In this document: piece after piece, positions 1 to 15,686 of the stretch
How positions within the stretch are numbered: position 1 is the first letter of the stretch
Layout: the number at the start of each line of letters is the position of its first letter
DNA from: Pirellulales bacterium
GTDB lineage: Bacteria > Planctomycetota > Planctomycetia > Pirellulales > UBA1268
Direction of reading: 5' to 3'
Length of the DNA stretch: 64,000 nucleotides
NCBI GenBank assembly: GCA_018401745.1
Contig: JAGYJY010000024.1
Span: 1-64,000 of the forward strand
Translations under genes and position numbers: made by a program
Notes under the pieces: generated by a model
Databases searched by the model: none
What the model was told of the DNA's origin: nothing
The model's input: the letters and a program-made list of their open reading frames with translations, nothing else

Positions 1-1
1 C

Positions 2-704
2 CCGCTGCTGAAACGTTACGGCTTCGGAGCGACGTTTTTCATCACCGAGGGATTCGACTTCCGCGACAACAAACAGGATTACATGACCTGGGAAGAAATC
101 CGCGGCCTGCACGACGCCGGCTTCGAGATTGGCAACCACACCCGTGATCACCTGGGCATCACTGCAGCCACGGTCAGCCGACTCTCCGAGCAGCTCGATG
201 GCATCGCGAAGCAGTGCGCTGCCCACGGGATTCCGCGTCCGGTGACGTTTGCCTGGCCGGGCAACGCCACGAGCCCAGAAGCCTACGAACTCCTCACCAG
301 CCACGGGATCCTCTTTGCCAGGCGGGGAGGCAGCCCCGAGCGGCCCTACGAAACGGGCGAGGGGTTTGCCTTTGAGCCGGGCCGCGACCATCCTCTGCTG
401 CTGCCTTCGGCTGGCGACGCCCGCCCCGACTGGACCCTTGAAGACTTCGTGAAGGCGGTCGAGCAGGCCCGCGACAGCCGCATCACGATCCTGCAGTTCC
501 ACGGCGTCCCCGACACGGCCCACGACTGGGTCAGCAGCAGCCAGTCCCATCTTCGAGGCCTACCTCCGCTACCTGCACACCGAAGGCTACCGGGTGATCG
601 CCCTGCGAGACCTCCGCGAGTTCGTCGACCCTACCATTACCCCCGCGGATCCCCAGCAGGTGATCAACGAACGCATCGAAACTGGCAACGCGAGGCGACC
701 ATGA
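2..704 (+). CDS. Polysaccharide deacetylase family protein, 5' partial, frameshifted
   Basis: The reading frame is open from base 2, so the start lies before the window; about 233 residues are visible. Phrases such as GFGATFFITEG near the beginning and FEIGNHTRDH (a metal-binding H-x-x-x-H style NodB motif) around residues 43-52 are typical of the NodB-like carbohydrate esterase 4 fold, which removes acetyl or other N-linked groups from polysaccharides in the envelope or periplasm. The frame is interrupted by one extra base near 535-550. The downstream frame continues with a typical C-terminal segment (FEAYLRYLHTEGYRVIALRD) and stops at 702-704. The substrate cannot be told. The break is more likely a sequence error than real decay, because the protein after it is well preserved. 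Confidence 0.8.
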
Positions 705-890
705 CCCCCACGTGCCGGGGCAACGATGCCCACGATCGACTCAAGCAATGGCGAAAGCTGGGTGCGTGACCGCCGTTTTCGCGTCGCTCTTTCCGCGAAG
801 GACATCTCGCAGCACCAGCACCCGCCCCTGAAGACCGTGGGCTCACATCTGCCCGTTCCCCTGCGGCTGTGGTAAAAATGCTGAGACCAC

Positions 891-964
891 GCGCCCGTAG
901 CTCAGTTGGATAGAGCATGGGATTTCTAATCCCAGGGTCACAGGTTCGAGTCCTGTCGGGCGTA
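891..964 (+). tRNA. tRNA-Arg (anticodon TCT)
   Basis: A full cloverleaf can be drawn. The acceptor stem is GCGCCCG pairing with CGGGCGT (one G-T pair), with discriminator A at 964. The D-arm is AGCTCAGTTGGATAGAGC. The anticodon stem TGGGA/TCCCA holds loop TTTCTAA, giving anticodon TCT, which reads AGA arginine codons. The T-arm contains GGTTCGAGTCC. The CCA end is not encoded. Length is 74 nt. Confidence 0.96.
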
Positions 965-1255
965 CTCCACGGTCACGCGTGATGCCTCGGGGCCTTTTTC
1001 TCCCGGGCTTTGTGGGTCCCGATGCTGCGGGTTCTCCACGCACGCGACCCTTCGCGGCTTTCGTGTGGTGTCTCTGGCCTCACGCCCAACCCCTGCTCCT
1101 ACGGTTCCTGCAGAACCTGTAAGCGCAGCCTCTTCGCTCGCCGAGCGGCCCCAAAATCGCATTGCTGCGATCACTGCTTTCTGCAAATCTCTCCGCCCAC
1201 GCCTGCCGCCGGCATTTCCATCGTCGTGCAGGCCTCCCCTCCCGGAGCCCTCCGC
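965..1255. other. Intergenic spacer, no gene recognised
   Basis: About 290 bases between tRNA-Arg and the small membrane protein. Several frames are open by chance because of the high GC content, but none has a recognisable protein or a convincing ribosome binding site. I see no clear terminator or RNA structure. Confidence 0.5.
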
Positions 1256-1451
1256 ATGCGAACCCTCATCGTTGCTCGGTCTGATCGTAGTCGGCCTCGT
1301 GGCCGCCGGTGCTATTCACATCTCGACCTCAGGCAACAACGTCGACATCACTGTCGACCGCGAACGGCTCAGGGCTGTCACGACCGAGGTGGTTGAAGAG
1401 GGCTCCAACGCCTGGCGGAGCGCTTCGGCCACCGGCCAGACCGTCCGCTAG
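1256..1451 (+). CDS. Small single-pass membrane protein, frameshifted
   Basis: Starting at ATG 1256 and allowing for one extra base near 1274, the product is about 64 residues. It has a short N-terminus, one hydrophobic helix (LGLIVVGLVAAGAI) and a polar tail with the pattern GNNVDITVDRERLR followed by EVVEEG. Small proteins with one helix and an N-x-V-D-I-x-x-D-R-x-x-x-R tail are, as far as I recall, common hypothetical proteins of planctomycetes. The function is unknown. Without the frameshift the ATG frame runs into an arginine-rich nonsense extension, which argues for the shifted reading. Confidence 0.5.
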
Positions 1452-1500
1452 CCGTTCAGCCCCTCATGCCTCTTCAGAACGCCAGCCCCTGGCTCGCCCC

Positions 1501-2301
1501 ATGCGACGTCGCCTCCCAGGACGCCTCATCAGCACTGCCCTTCTGCTCGCCTGCAAGGCAGCGGTGGCGGTGGAGCCGACCGATCTGCGCACCGATCGCG
1601 AGGCCTTCACGCCATCGACGTTCGCCGTTGATCCGGGGCGTGTTCTGGTCGAGGGCTCGCATGTCTATATCGACAACCGAGAAGGCCTGCCGACCAACAA
1701 CTACCCGGAGCTGATTCTCCGCATCGGTGGCTGGGAGCGGCTGGAGTGGCGGCTCGGCTTCAACTATTCGGTGGGCTCCCAGGGCAACGTGGTGACGAGC
1801 GTCGAGGCGGGAGAACTACCAATCGACGGCGGCTCCCTCTACGAGTCGAACGTGCTCTACGGCATCAAGCTGGAGACCACCGAGCAGGACGGCTGGATCC
1901 CGCAGAGCTGCTTCATCATGGAAGCGACGACGCCGACATTCGGCCAGGAGTTTGGCACCGAACCAGTGGCCACCGCCGTCTTTGGCTGGGAGTTTCCAGA
2001 GAAGTGGCGGATCGACGCGGCCCTGCGGTATGCCTACGCCGAGAGTGATGTCGTCTGGTTTTCGCGGTGGGGCCCGTCGGTGGTGGCCCGGCTGCCTCTC
2101 ACCGAACGTTGGGAGGTGCACGCCGAATATTTCGGCACCTTCACCCAGGGCCTGCTCGACGACGTCAACCGGCCCTTCTTCAGCCCGGGAACGCATCTCG
2201 TGATCGGCGACAATGCCGAACTCGGCTGGAGATTCGGCTGGGGACTCACCCGCGATGCCGCCTCGTTCTTCACCGACGCAGGCCTGGCGTTTCGCTACTG
2301 A
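1501..2301 (+). CDS. Putative outer-membrane beta-barrel protein (MetA-pathway-of-phenol-degradation-like)
   Basis: The product is 266 residues. I chose ATG 1501 because it begins directly with an arginine-rich n-region and a hydrophobic core ending in AVAVEP, a plausible Sec signal peptide of about 24 residues; the longer upstream open frame has no protein-like composition. The mature part alternates polar and aromatic residues in strand-like blocks (for example WERLEWRLGFNYS and EKWRIDAALRYAYA) and ends with FTDAGLAFRY, an aromatic C-terminus typical of outer-membrane barrels. The opening DREAFTPSTFAVDPGR resembles proteins of the Phenol_MetA_deg family, which are annotated as transporters but mostly uncharacterised. 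The substrate is unknown. Confidence 0.6.
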   Translation: MRRRLPGRLISTALLLACKAAVAVEPTDLRTDREAFTPSTFAVDPGRVLVEGSHVYIDNREGLPTNNYPELILRIGGWERLEWRLGFNYSVGSQGNVVTSVEAGELPIDGGSLYESNVLYGIKLETTEQDGWIPQSCFIMEATTPTFGQEFGTEPVATAVFGWEFPEKWRIDAALRYAYAESDVVWFSRWGPSVVARLPLTERWEVHAEYFGTFTQGLLDDVNRPFFSPGTHLVIGDNAELGWRFGWGLTRDAASFFTDAGLAFRY

Positions 2302-2328
2302 CACTGCAGCAAGTGACACTGCAGCAGA
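2299..2328 (+). repeat. 15-bp tandem duplication at the stop codon
   Basis: The 14-base string TGACACTGCAGCAG occurs twice (2299-2313 with one extra base, then 2314-2327). The stop codon TGA of the upstream gene is the first three bases of copy one. It looks like a small local duplication, with no obvious function. Confidence 0.7.
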
Positions 2329-2340
2329 CCGGTTGCCGCT

Positions 2341-3729
2341 TCACGCGTGGATCGCCTGGCCACTGACCGCAAGGGCGGCCTCTTTGAGGGCTTCCGGCAG
2401 AGTCGGGTGGGCGTGGCAGACACGGGCGATGTCTTCAGCGGTGGCCCCAAACGCCATCGCCGCTGCCGCCTCGGCGACGAGGTCTCCCGCATCCGGCCCG
2501 ATGATGTGAACCCCGAGCACCCGATCGGTTGTGGCGTCGGCCAACACCTTCACCATCCCTGCGGTCTCGGCGATGGTGCGGGCCCGGCCGTTGGCTCGAA
2601 ACGGAAACACGCCTTTGCGGAAGGCAACGCCCGACTCTTCCAGCTGCTCCTGGGTCTTGCCCACCGCCGAAATCTCAGGATGGGTGAAGACCACCGCCGG
2701 CACAAGGTCGTAGTCGACGTGGCACCAGCCGCCTGTCATGCCATCGACAGCCGCCACGCCGTCCTCCTCAGCCTTGTGGGCGAGCATCGGTCCTGGCACA
2801 CAGTCGCCGATTGCCCAGATTCCTGAAGCGGACGTGCGAAACTGATCGTCGACCGGAATAAAGCCGCGGCGGTCAACCTCAATGCCAACTGTCTCCAGGC
2901 CAATCCCTTCGGTGGCCGGCCGACGGCCGGTCGCCGCCAACACCCGGTCGCAGTGGATCGGCTCACTGCCCTCCACCTCCACCACACAGCCAGCATCAAC
3001 AGCCTTGGCGGAGACCACCTTCTGCCCAAGACGGATATCGAGACCGTCTTTGCGAAACATTTCTAGAGCCTGGGAAGCGATCTCCGCATCGATCCCCATC
3101 AGGATGCGATCGGCATACTCAAGCACGGTCACCTGACTCCCCAGCCGCCGCCAGACGCTGCCAAGTTCGAGGCCGATGTAGCCACCGCCGATCACGACCA
3201 GGTGCCGCGGCACCGCGTCGTAGGAGAGGGCTTCGGTGCTCGTCCCCACCCGGTCACCGTCGTAGTCAATCCCTGGCAGCACAACGCTCTTGCTGCCGAC
3301 GGCCAGCAGGATCCGCTCGGCGGCCAGCTCCGTGACCTCGCCGCTCGCTGCCTCAACAGCCACGCGGCCAGGGCCCGTCAGCCGACCGATGCCGCTGTAG
3401 CGGACAATCTTGTTTTTCTTCAGCAACGCTTCAACGCCTTTGGCGAGCGTCGAAACGACATCTGCCTTCCGCTTCATCATCGCCGCCAGATCAAGCTCCA
3501 CGCCGCTGGCGTGAATCCCATGCTGAGCCAGGCCATGCCGCGTTTCCTCAAACTTGTGGCTCGATTCCAGCAGGGCCTTGGATGGAATGCAGCCCACCCG
3601 CAGGCAGGTGCCTCCGAGCTTCTCCTCAGACTCCACAACCGCCGCTGAAAGCCCCCGCTGCGCGGCACGAATCGCCGCCACATAGCCTGCCGGGCCACCA
3701 CCAATCACCACGAGATCATGAGTCTGCAT
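2341..3729 (-). CDS. lpd: Dihydrolipoamide dehydrogenase (E3), copy next to sucAB
   Basis: This 462-residue flavoprotein reoxidises dihydrolipoyl groups on the E2 core and passes electrons to NAD+. The FAD-binding [10 protein letters not shown] motif lies near residues 10-19. The redox disulfide motif [13 protein letters not shown] has C42 and C47. The NAD-binding [12 protein letters not shown] motif is near residue 180, and the C-terminal catalytic pair is H441 and E446 in HAHPTLPE. Length and motifs are normal and the frame is intact. It is the last gene of a six-gene minus-strand run, 87 nt after sucB, so it probably serves the 2-oxoglutarate dehydrogenase complex. A second, different E3 lies at 12573-13985. 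Confidence 0.95.
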   Translation of the reverse strand: MQTHDLVVIGGGPAGYVAAIRAAQRGLSAAVVESEEKLGGTCLRVGCIPSKALLESSHKFEETRHGLAQHGIHASGVELDLAAMMKRKADVVSTLAKGVEALLKKNKIVRYSGIGRLTGPGRVAVEAASGEVTELAAERILLAVGSKSVVLPGIDYDGDRVGTSTEALSYDAVPRHLVVIGGGYIGLELGSVWRRLGSQVTVLEYADRILMGIDAEIASQALEMFRKDGLDIRLGQKVVSAKAVDAGCVVEVEGSEPIHCDRVLAATGRRPATEGIGLETVGIEVDRRGFIPVDDQFRTSASGIWAIGDCVPGPMLAHKAEEDGVAAVDGMTGGWCHVDYDLVPAVVFTHPEISAVGKTQEQLEESGVAFRKGVFPFRANGRARTIAETAGMVKVLADATTDRVLGVHIIGPDAGDLVAEAAAAMAFGATAEDIARVCHAHPTLPEALKEAALAVSGQAIHA

Positions 3730-3816
3730 GGAACACGTCCATCAAAGAAGCATCTGTGCCGTCACCCATGACGGCTGTCCATTCGTCGCCCAGAACCCGC
3801 CCATCTCTGCTGCCCA

Positions 3817-5070
3817 TCACACCTCGAGCAGCAGCCGACTGGGATCCTCCATTGTTTCCTTGATTCGCTTGAGGAATGTGACTGCCTCTCGACCATCCAC
3901 CAGGCGATGGTCGTAGGAGAGAGCCATGATACATCATCGGGCGAATCACCACCTGGCCCTCGTGGGCAACGGGCCGCTCCTGGATGGCGTGCAAGCCGAG
4001 GATGCCGCTCTGGGGCGGGTTGATGATCGGCGTCGACAGCAGCGATCCGTACACCCCGCCGTTGGAGATTGTGAAGGTTCCACCCTGAAGCTCTTCGAGC
4101 TTGATCTTGTTGTCGGCAGCCCGCACGGCGAAGTCGGCAATCGTCGATTCAATCTCCGCAAAGCCCAGCGACTCCGCATTGCGAATCACCGGCACGACCA
4201 GGCCCTTCCCGCCACCGACGGCGATCCCGATGTCGCAGTAGTCGCGGTAGACGATGTGCGGCTCACGAAACTCGGCATTGACCTGCGGGATCTCTCGCAA
4301 CGCCTCGACCGCTGCTCGGACAAAGAACGACATGAAGCCGAGCTTCACGCCATGCCGTTTGAGGAAGGCATCCTTGAAGCGAGACCGCAGCGCCATCACC
4401 GCCGACATGTCGACCTCGTTGAACGTGGTCAGCAGGGCTGCCTCTTGCTGAGCTTCCACCAGCCGTTCGGCGATTCGCCGCCGGATGGGGCTCATCAAAA
4501 CCGGCCGCTCTTCACGGCTGCCAAAGGAGGCAGGAACCGGCGGCGAGACTTTCGCCGCCGCAGGCGGAGGCGTTGCCGCAGACTGCTGAGCCACCGTGGC
4601 CGAGATCGCGTCTTGCTTGGTCACGCGGCCCCCGGACCGGTTCCACCAACCCCTTCAGCAGGCACGCCGGCCTCTCCCAGAACGCGGGCCGCTGCAGGCA
4701 TCACCCGTTGTGGTGCCGAAGGCTGCGAGGAGGCTGGCTGCACCGACCCGATCACCGTTCGGCTCTCGCTGCGACGAACGTCGACAACAGGCTCGGACGC
4801 AGCTGGAGAGGCGGCTGACCCCACTCCCGCGGCAACCTCCTCCATCAACCCGATCACTTCACCAACGGTCGCCTGCTCTCCAGCGGCCTTGAGGATCCGT
4901 GTGATCGTGCCAGCCATCGGCGCGGGCAGTTCCACGGTCGCCTTGTCGCTCTCAATCTCGACCACCGTCTCGTCGAGCGCGACGACGTCGCCCTCCTGCT
5001 TCTTCCAAGGGCCGATCTGGACTTCGGTGATCGACTCACCGACCTCAGGAACTTTTAACTCAATGGGCAT
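3817..5070 (-). CDS. sucB: 2-oxoglutarate dehydrogenase E2, dihydrolipoyl succinyltransferase, two frameshifts
   Basis: The product is about 417 residues once two breaks are repaired. Residues 1-75 are a lipoyl domain with the lipoylated lysine at K43 ([10 protein letters not shown]). A Pro/Ala linker and a peripheral-subunit-binding segment ([20 protein letters not shown]) follow. The catalytic domain comes next, with [14 protein letters not shown] and, after the second break, the active-site SYDHRLVDG. Break one is a missing G in the C5 run at 4629-4633 (plus-strand sense), just before the conserved GGRVTKQD. Break two is an extra base near 3928-3932, and the true stop is 3817-3819. It transfers succinyl groups to CoA in the TCA cycle. 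It lies 60 nt after sucA. Confidence 0.9.
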
Positions 5071-5130
5071 GGAACCAACGCCGAAGGACTGCGGAACACG
5101 GAAAGACGGGCGGACGGAGAAACGCGGGGC

Positions 5131-8117
<2,987 letters not shown>

Positions 8118-8158
8118 GTCTCAAATCCCAACACGTCGCCGGCACAATCTTGCCGACG

Positions 8159-9484
8159 TCACATCGCCAACAGCAGCCTACCCGGACTCTCGAGATAACC
8201 AATAATCTCGTTGAGGAATCGGGCCGCCATCGCTCCATCAATCACACGGTGGTCGTACGACAACGACAGCGGCATCATCATCCGCGGCTCGATCAGATCA
8301 TCCCTCACCATGGGCAACTTGCGAGACCTGCCCACGAGAAGAATTGCCACTTCTGGGTAGTTAATGATAGGCGTCGAGTAACTGCCGCCTACCGCTCCAA
8401 GGTTGGAGATCGTAAACGTCCCACCTCGCAGATCTTCAACCGAGTAGCTCGCATCCTTGGCCTTCTCGGCAGTGCTGACGATCGCCTTGGCGACCTGCGG
8501 AATCGACATCTCATCCACGTCCCGGAGGACCGGAACCACCAGGCCACGCGGCGTGTCCACGGCGAGGCCAACGTTGACGTAGTCTTTGTAGATCAACTGG
8601 CCGTTTTCCATGTCGACCGAGGCGTTGATGCCCGGATGCTGCCGCAACGACAGGCTGACTGCCTTGATCACAAACGCCAGCGCCGTCAGCTTCACCCCGC
8701 TGGCCGCATACTCCTTTGAGCTGGCCTTTCGCAGCCGCTCAAGCTCCGTCACGTCAGCATCATCAAAGTTGGTCAGGTGAGGAATCTCGGTAGCGCTTCG
8801 CAACATGTTGGCGGCGATCGTCCGTCGCATCCGCGACATCGCTTCACGACGCACGGGCCCCCAATCGTCGCGTTCGCCGGCGTCCGCCGACCCCTGACGA
8901 GCCCCGACGTTCTTGCCGGCCTCGCGAACCGCAGCCACCACGTCTTCTCGCAGGATTCGACCATGCGGGCCGGTGCCGGTGACCCGCGAAAGCTCGACGC
9001 CCAGTTCTCGGGCAAGCCTTCGCACCGCCGGCCCTGCCGGCTCGAGGCTCCCGGGCGATGGCGGGCTTGCCTCTGCCGCCGGAGCCGCGACTGCGGCAAC
9101 AGGGCTCGCCACGGGAGCAGGGGCAGGGGCGACCGGGGCTGCTGCAGGCGGGCTGGGCTGCTGGGGAGCGGGAGCCGCGGCAGGCGGAGCCGCCTCAGCG
9201 GCTGGCTTCGGCGGCGGGGCCGCTGGAGCGGCAGCGGCAGCAGCATCGGCGGGCTCCAGCGTGACCAGCGGCTGCCCAACCTGGACCGTATCGCCCTTCT
9301 TCACCAGCACCTCTGCCACCCGACCGCCCGGCGTGCAGGGCACTTCAATGACCGCCTTGTCGGTCTCCACCTCGAGCAGCGACTGCCCAGGGGCAAGGAC
9401 GTCTCCAGGAGACGCAAACACACTCACGACGTCGCCTGACGCGATGTTTTCACCCAGGTCCGGAAGATTGAATGGGGTTGCCAT
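8159..9484 (-). CDS. aceF: Pyruvate dehydrogenase E2, dihydrolipoyl acetyltransferase
   Basis: This is a 441-residue intact protein. Residues 1-75 form a single lipoyl domain with K43 in ETDKAVIEVP. Residues 80-150 are an Ala/Pro linker. A peripheral-subunit-binding domain follows (VRRLARELGVELSRV, then GTGPHGRILREDV). The catalytic acetyltransferase domain contains the active-site SYDHRVIDG (H412, D416) near the end. It passes acetyl groups from lipoate to CoA. E. coli AceF has three lipoyl domains, whereas one is common in many lineages. The gene follows aceE by 97 nt, so the substrate is assigned as acetyl rather than succinyl from context. Confidence 0.93.
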   Translation of the reverse strand: MATPFNLPDLGENIASGDVVSVFASPGDVLAPGQSLLEVETDKAVIEVPCTPGGRVAEVLVKKGDTVQVGQPLVTLEPADAAAAAAPAAPPPKPAAEAAPPAAAPAPQQPSPPAAAPVAPAPAPVASPVAAVAAPAAEASPPSPGSLEPAGPAVRRLARELGVELSRVTGTGPHGRILREDVVAAVREAGKNVGARQGSADAGERDDWGPVRREAMSRMRRTIAANMLRSATEIPHLTNFDDADVTELERLRKASSKEYAASGVKLTALAFVIKAVSLSLRQHPGINASVDMENGQLIYKDYVNVGLAVDTPRGLVVPVLRDVDEMSIPQVAKAIVSTAEKAKDASYSVEDLRGGTFTISNLGAVGGSYSTPIINYPEVAILLVGRSRKLPMVRDDLIEPRMMMPLSLSYDHRVIDGAMAARFLNEIIGYLESPGRLLLAM

Positions 9485-9581
9485 GAACGGACGGTCCTTA
9501 CCTTTCGTACTGGTTCACCCGAGCGGCTCACAGGCGTCACGCCGGGTGAAACCGATCGGGCTTGGTTCGATCAACAAGGGC

Positions 9582-12449
<2,868 letters not shown>

Positions 12450-12572
12450 TGCATGCTCCCGGAGGACGGAGATCTTTCCTGACTCCATTATTCTGACACA
12501 TTCGCCGAGCGTAAAGACCGACGTCTCCACGGCCCGCTTCCGTGGCCGTGGAAAAAACGAGGCTGCGGACCG

Positions 12573-13985
12573 TTAGGACCGGCTGCGAGGCCGATAGATT
12601 TCGGTCGCCGTGCCCAGCTGGCCCTCCGCGGAGAAGCCAACGGTCTCGCTCAGCGTGGGATGGGCATGGATCGTGTCGGCCAGATCGACCGCGGTGCAGC
12701 CCATTTCGATCGCTAGCGTCCCCTCCGCAACCAGCTCTCCTGCTCCGGGGCCCACGATGCCAATCCCGAGCACCCGCTCGGTCTCGGGATCAAACAGAAT
12801 CTTTGTGAGACCCTCGGTGCGACCGAGCGACTGGGCACGGCCGCTGGCTGCCCAGGGATACTTACTGACCTCGACGGCTCTGCCCTGGGCTGCGGCTTCC
12901 TGCTCCGTCAGCCCTGCCCACGCAATCTCTGGGTCGGTGAAAACCACCGCGGGAATCGCTCGCGGCTCAAACACCGTCGGCTCCCCATGGATCGCCTCCA
13001 CCGCCACCTTGCCCTGATGGCTCGCCCGGTGGGCAAGCATCGGCTCACCGCAGACATCGCCAATCGCGTAGATCGATGGGTCGCTGCTGCGTTGGCTGGC
13101 GTCCACACCGACGAACCCTTTGCCGTCGATCGTGACAGCAGTGTTCTCAAGCCCAAGTCCGTCGGAGTTCGGACGCCGCCCCACCGACACAAGCACGCGG
13201 GAAAACGTCTCGGTCGTCGTTCCATCCGGTCCTTCGAGCGTGACGGCGATCGCATCTCCGCGATCCTCAAGCGTGGCCACCTTGGTGCCGAGCATGATGC
13301 GGTCGAAGAGGCCACCGAGCCGCTTGGCAAGCGGCTTCACAAGATCGCGATCCGCGCCGGGCAGCAGGCCATCGGTCAGCTCCACCACCGACACCTTCGA
13401 GCCGAGCTCGGCGTAGACCGTGCCCATTTCGAGCCCGATGTAGCCTCCTCCAATCACCAGCAGCGACTCTGGGATCTCCTGCAGCTCAAGGGCCGCCGTG
13501 GAATCCATCACCCGCGGTGTTGGCAGGTCAAACGCCGGGATCCGCGTTGGCCGCGAGCCGCTGGCGAGAATGCAGTGCTCAAACTGAATGGTCTCGTGGC
13601 CGCCGCCTGCCACCGCGACTTCCAGAGTGTTCGAGCCGGAAAACCGAGCCTCTCCGTGCACGATCGTCACGTTGCGCCGCTTGGCCAGCTGCCCCAGGCC
13701 GCCGGTGAGCGTGGAAATCACTTCATCTTTCCTGCTCCGCAGCTTGTCGACGTCGATGGCAGGCTGCTGGAACGCAATGCCCCACTCGGCCATTTCTTTC
13801 GATTCCGAGAGCACACGGCCCACGTGCAGCAGGGCCTTCGACGGAATGCATCCCCGCAGCAGACACGTGCCCCCCAGCCGCTCTTCCCGCTCGACAAGGG
13901 TCACCGACATGCCCAGATCGGCAGCAAGAAACGCTGCGGCGTAACCACCGGGGCCACCGCCGAGCACGACAAGGGGACTCTGCAT
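12573..13985 (-). CDS. lpdA: Dihydrolipoamide dehydrogenase (E3), copy next to aceE
   Basis: The product is 470 residues from ATG 13985, which has GAGG about 8 nt upstream; an upstream in-frame ATG at 14003 is less likely. FAD-binding GGGPGGYAAAFLAAD is at residues 9-23. The redox motif GGTCLLRGCIPSK has C41 and C46. NAD-binding [12 protein letters not shown] and the C-terminal HAHPTLSE catalytic His-Glu pair are present. It is the first gene of the dehydrogenase run and probably serves the pyruvate complex. It differs clearly from the E3 at 2341-3729, so this is not a recent duplication. The frame is intact. Confidence 0.95.
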   Translation of the reverse strand: MQSPLVVLGGGPGGYAAAFLAADLGMSVTLVEREERLGGTCLLRGCIPSKALLHVGRVLSESKEMAEWGIAFQQPAIDVDKLRSRKDEVISTLTGGLGQLAKRRNVTIVHGEARFSGSNTLEVAVAGGGHETIQFEHCILASGSRPTRIPAFDLPTPRVMDSTAALELQEIPESLLVIGGGYIGLEMGTVYAELGSKVSVVELTDGLLPGADRDLVKPLAKRLGGLFDRIMLGTKVATLEDRGDAIAVTLEGPDGTTTETFSRVLVSVGRRPNSDGLGLENTAVTIDGKGFVGVDASQRSSDPSIYAIGDVCGEPMLAHRASHQGKVAVEAIHGEPTVFEPRAIPAVVFTDPEIAWAGLTEQEAAAQGRAVEVSKYPWAASGRAQSLGRTEGLTKILFDPETERVLGIGIVGPGAGELVAEGTLAIEMGCTAVDLADTIHAHPTLSETVGFSAEGQLGTATEIYRPRSRS

Positions 13986-14125
13986 CACCGATCCTCGTTT
14001 CAAGGGTTGCCGGGAAAAGCCATCTCGATTGCTCCGGCGTTGCTGTTGTAGGTTCGCAGAAGTGTTGCATCAAGAAAGCGCCTGTTCTCGACAGGCGGGC
14101 CGCATTTCTCGCGAGCAACGGCTGC

Positions 14126-15686
14126 ATGGCTTCACCATCGTCATCCTCGCGGCAGGTTTCGTCGGGCCTCGGCATGGCGACGAGGGTCGCCAGCGGCGTT
14201 TTCGCGGCGTTTTTTCCTCGACACGAGGAGCCTGGCCGCGTTTCGTATCGGCCTGGGCCTGATTCTGGTCGCGGATGCGGTGCTGCGGTGCCGCGACTTC
14301 CGGCTGATGTTCACCCCAGAGGGCATGTTTCCCCACGACGCACTGCACGCTTTCACTCCGTCGGCAGCCAACTGGTCGCTGGCGTTTCTTCTCGATGCCG
14401 CGTGGTGGGACGGGCTGATTCTCGGCCTCGAAGGGGTCGCGGGGATCATGCTGGCAGCGGGATTCCAGACGCGGCTGGCGGTGATCATCGCCTGGGTTGC
14501 CCTGGTCAGCGTCGTCCGTCGCACCGCCCCGGCGACCAACGCGGGCGACCTCTGGCTCGCCACCCTCCTGCTCTGGGGCGGGTTTCTGCCGCTGGGCAGC
14601 CGCTGGAGCCTCGACGCTGCTCGCCGGCATCAGCCTTGCCCCGGGAGTCATCTCTCGGTCGCGTCTGTGGCCCTCACCCTGCAGATCCTCGTGGTCTACC
14701 TGGCCGCTGGGCTCTCCAAATGCAACGCCACCTGGCTCTCCGGCACCGCAGTCCGCGACGCGTTGTCCGTGCACGATCATGGCACGCCGCTGGGGGCCTG
14801 GCTGGTGCAGCTGCCAGCCGTGGCGAAGCTGGCGGGCGTGGCGGTGCTCTCGCTCGAACTCGCCGGGCCGGTGCTGTTTCTGCTGCTCCCGTGGCCCAGG
14901 CTTCGAGGGGCGATCGCTCTGAGTTTCCTCACGTTTCATGGCCTGGTGGGCCTGCTGATGAGCGTGGGGCTCTTCGCAGCGATCGGGATCGCAGCCTGGC
15001 TCGCCCTGGTGCCAGGGGTGGTCTGGGATCAGCTGAGCAGGCTGATGCCGACGAGGCGGTCGACAGCAGCCTTTGCCAGAGCCAGGAATGCTCCAGCCAG
15101 AGGGGCATTCTGTGGGGCCCTAAAAGCCGCCGCCAACGCAGCCTGTGTCGGCCTGCTCGTGCTTGCCGCCGCCGACGCAACCGTCCGCCTGCTCCCTTGG
15201 CAACCACCGCTTCCGGCTGCCATCCAGACCGCGATCGACCTCGCCTGCCTGCGACAAGACTGGGAGATGTTTGGCACGGTTCCGCAGCAGGAGCAGTGGA
15301 CGTACGCGCGGGGGCTCCTGGCCGATGGTTCGGAGGTCGACCTGCTTCGCGACGGACAGCCGCTCGAGCGGGAGCGGCCCGGCGGAGGCTTCACGTCGCT
15401 CCCCCACCATCGCTGGCACAAGCTCCTCTGGGTGCTCCCCAAGCCGCCCATGCGGGTTTTCTCACCAAGCATCGCCAGCGCCCTCGCAGCCGACTGGAAC
15501 GCCAACCACCCGCCCGAGAAGCAGCTCCGCCGACTGGAAATCTGCTTCGCCCGACTCACAGCCACCAGCAGCTCCGGCGTCACAGAACCGGGCGTGCTCC
15601 ACGAACTCGTGGTCGCCACCTGGCCCCCGCGAAACGCCACGGGAGCCGGCAACCTCGACCGCTGGCTCGACGAACACGGCGAGTGA
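14126..15686 (+). CDS. HTTM-domain (vitamin K-dependent carboxylase-like) membrane protein, frameshifted
   Basis: Allowing one extra T in the six-T run 14210-14215, the protein is about 519 residues from ATG 14126, or shorter from ATG 14174. The repaired join reads FFLDTRSLAAFRIGLGLIL, a hallmark opening of the HTTM family. About eight hydrophobic helices follow in residues 30-320, including ALTLQILVVYLAAGLSKCNATW. After the membrane part comes a soluble region of about 170 residues containing W-E-M-F-G-T-V-P-Q, seen in HTTM proteins. The family is related to gamma-glutamyl carboxylase, but bacterial members are mostly uncharacterised, so I assign no reaction. It is divergent from lpdA, with about 140 nt between them. 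Confidence 0.7.

Noticed and set aside
14070..14939. A 289-codon minus-strand frame opposite the HTTM gene
   Set aside because: Low-complexity Arg/Gln/Glu composition with no family features. The plus strand encodes clear membrane helices.
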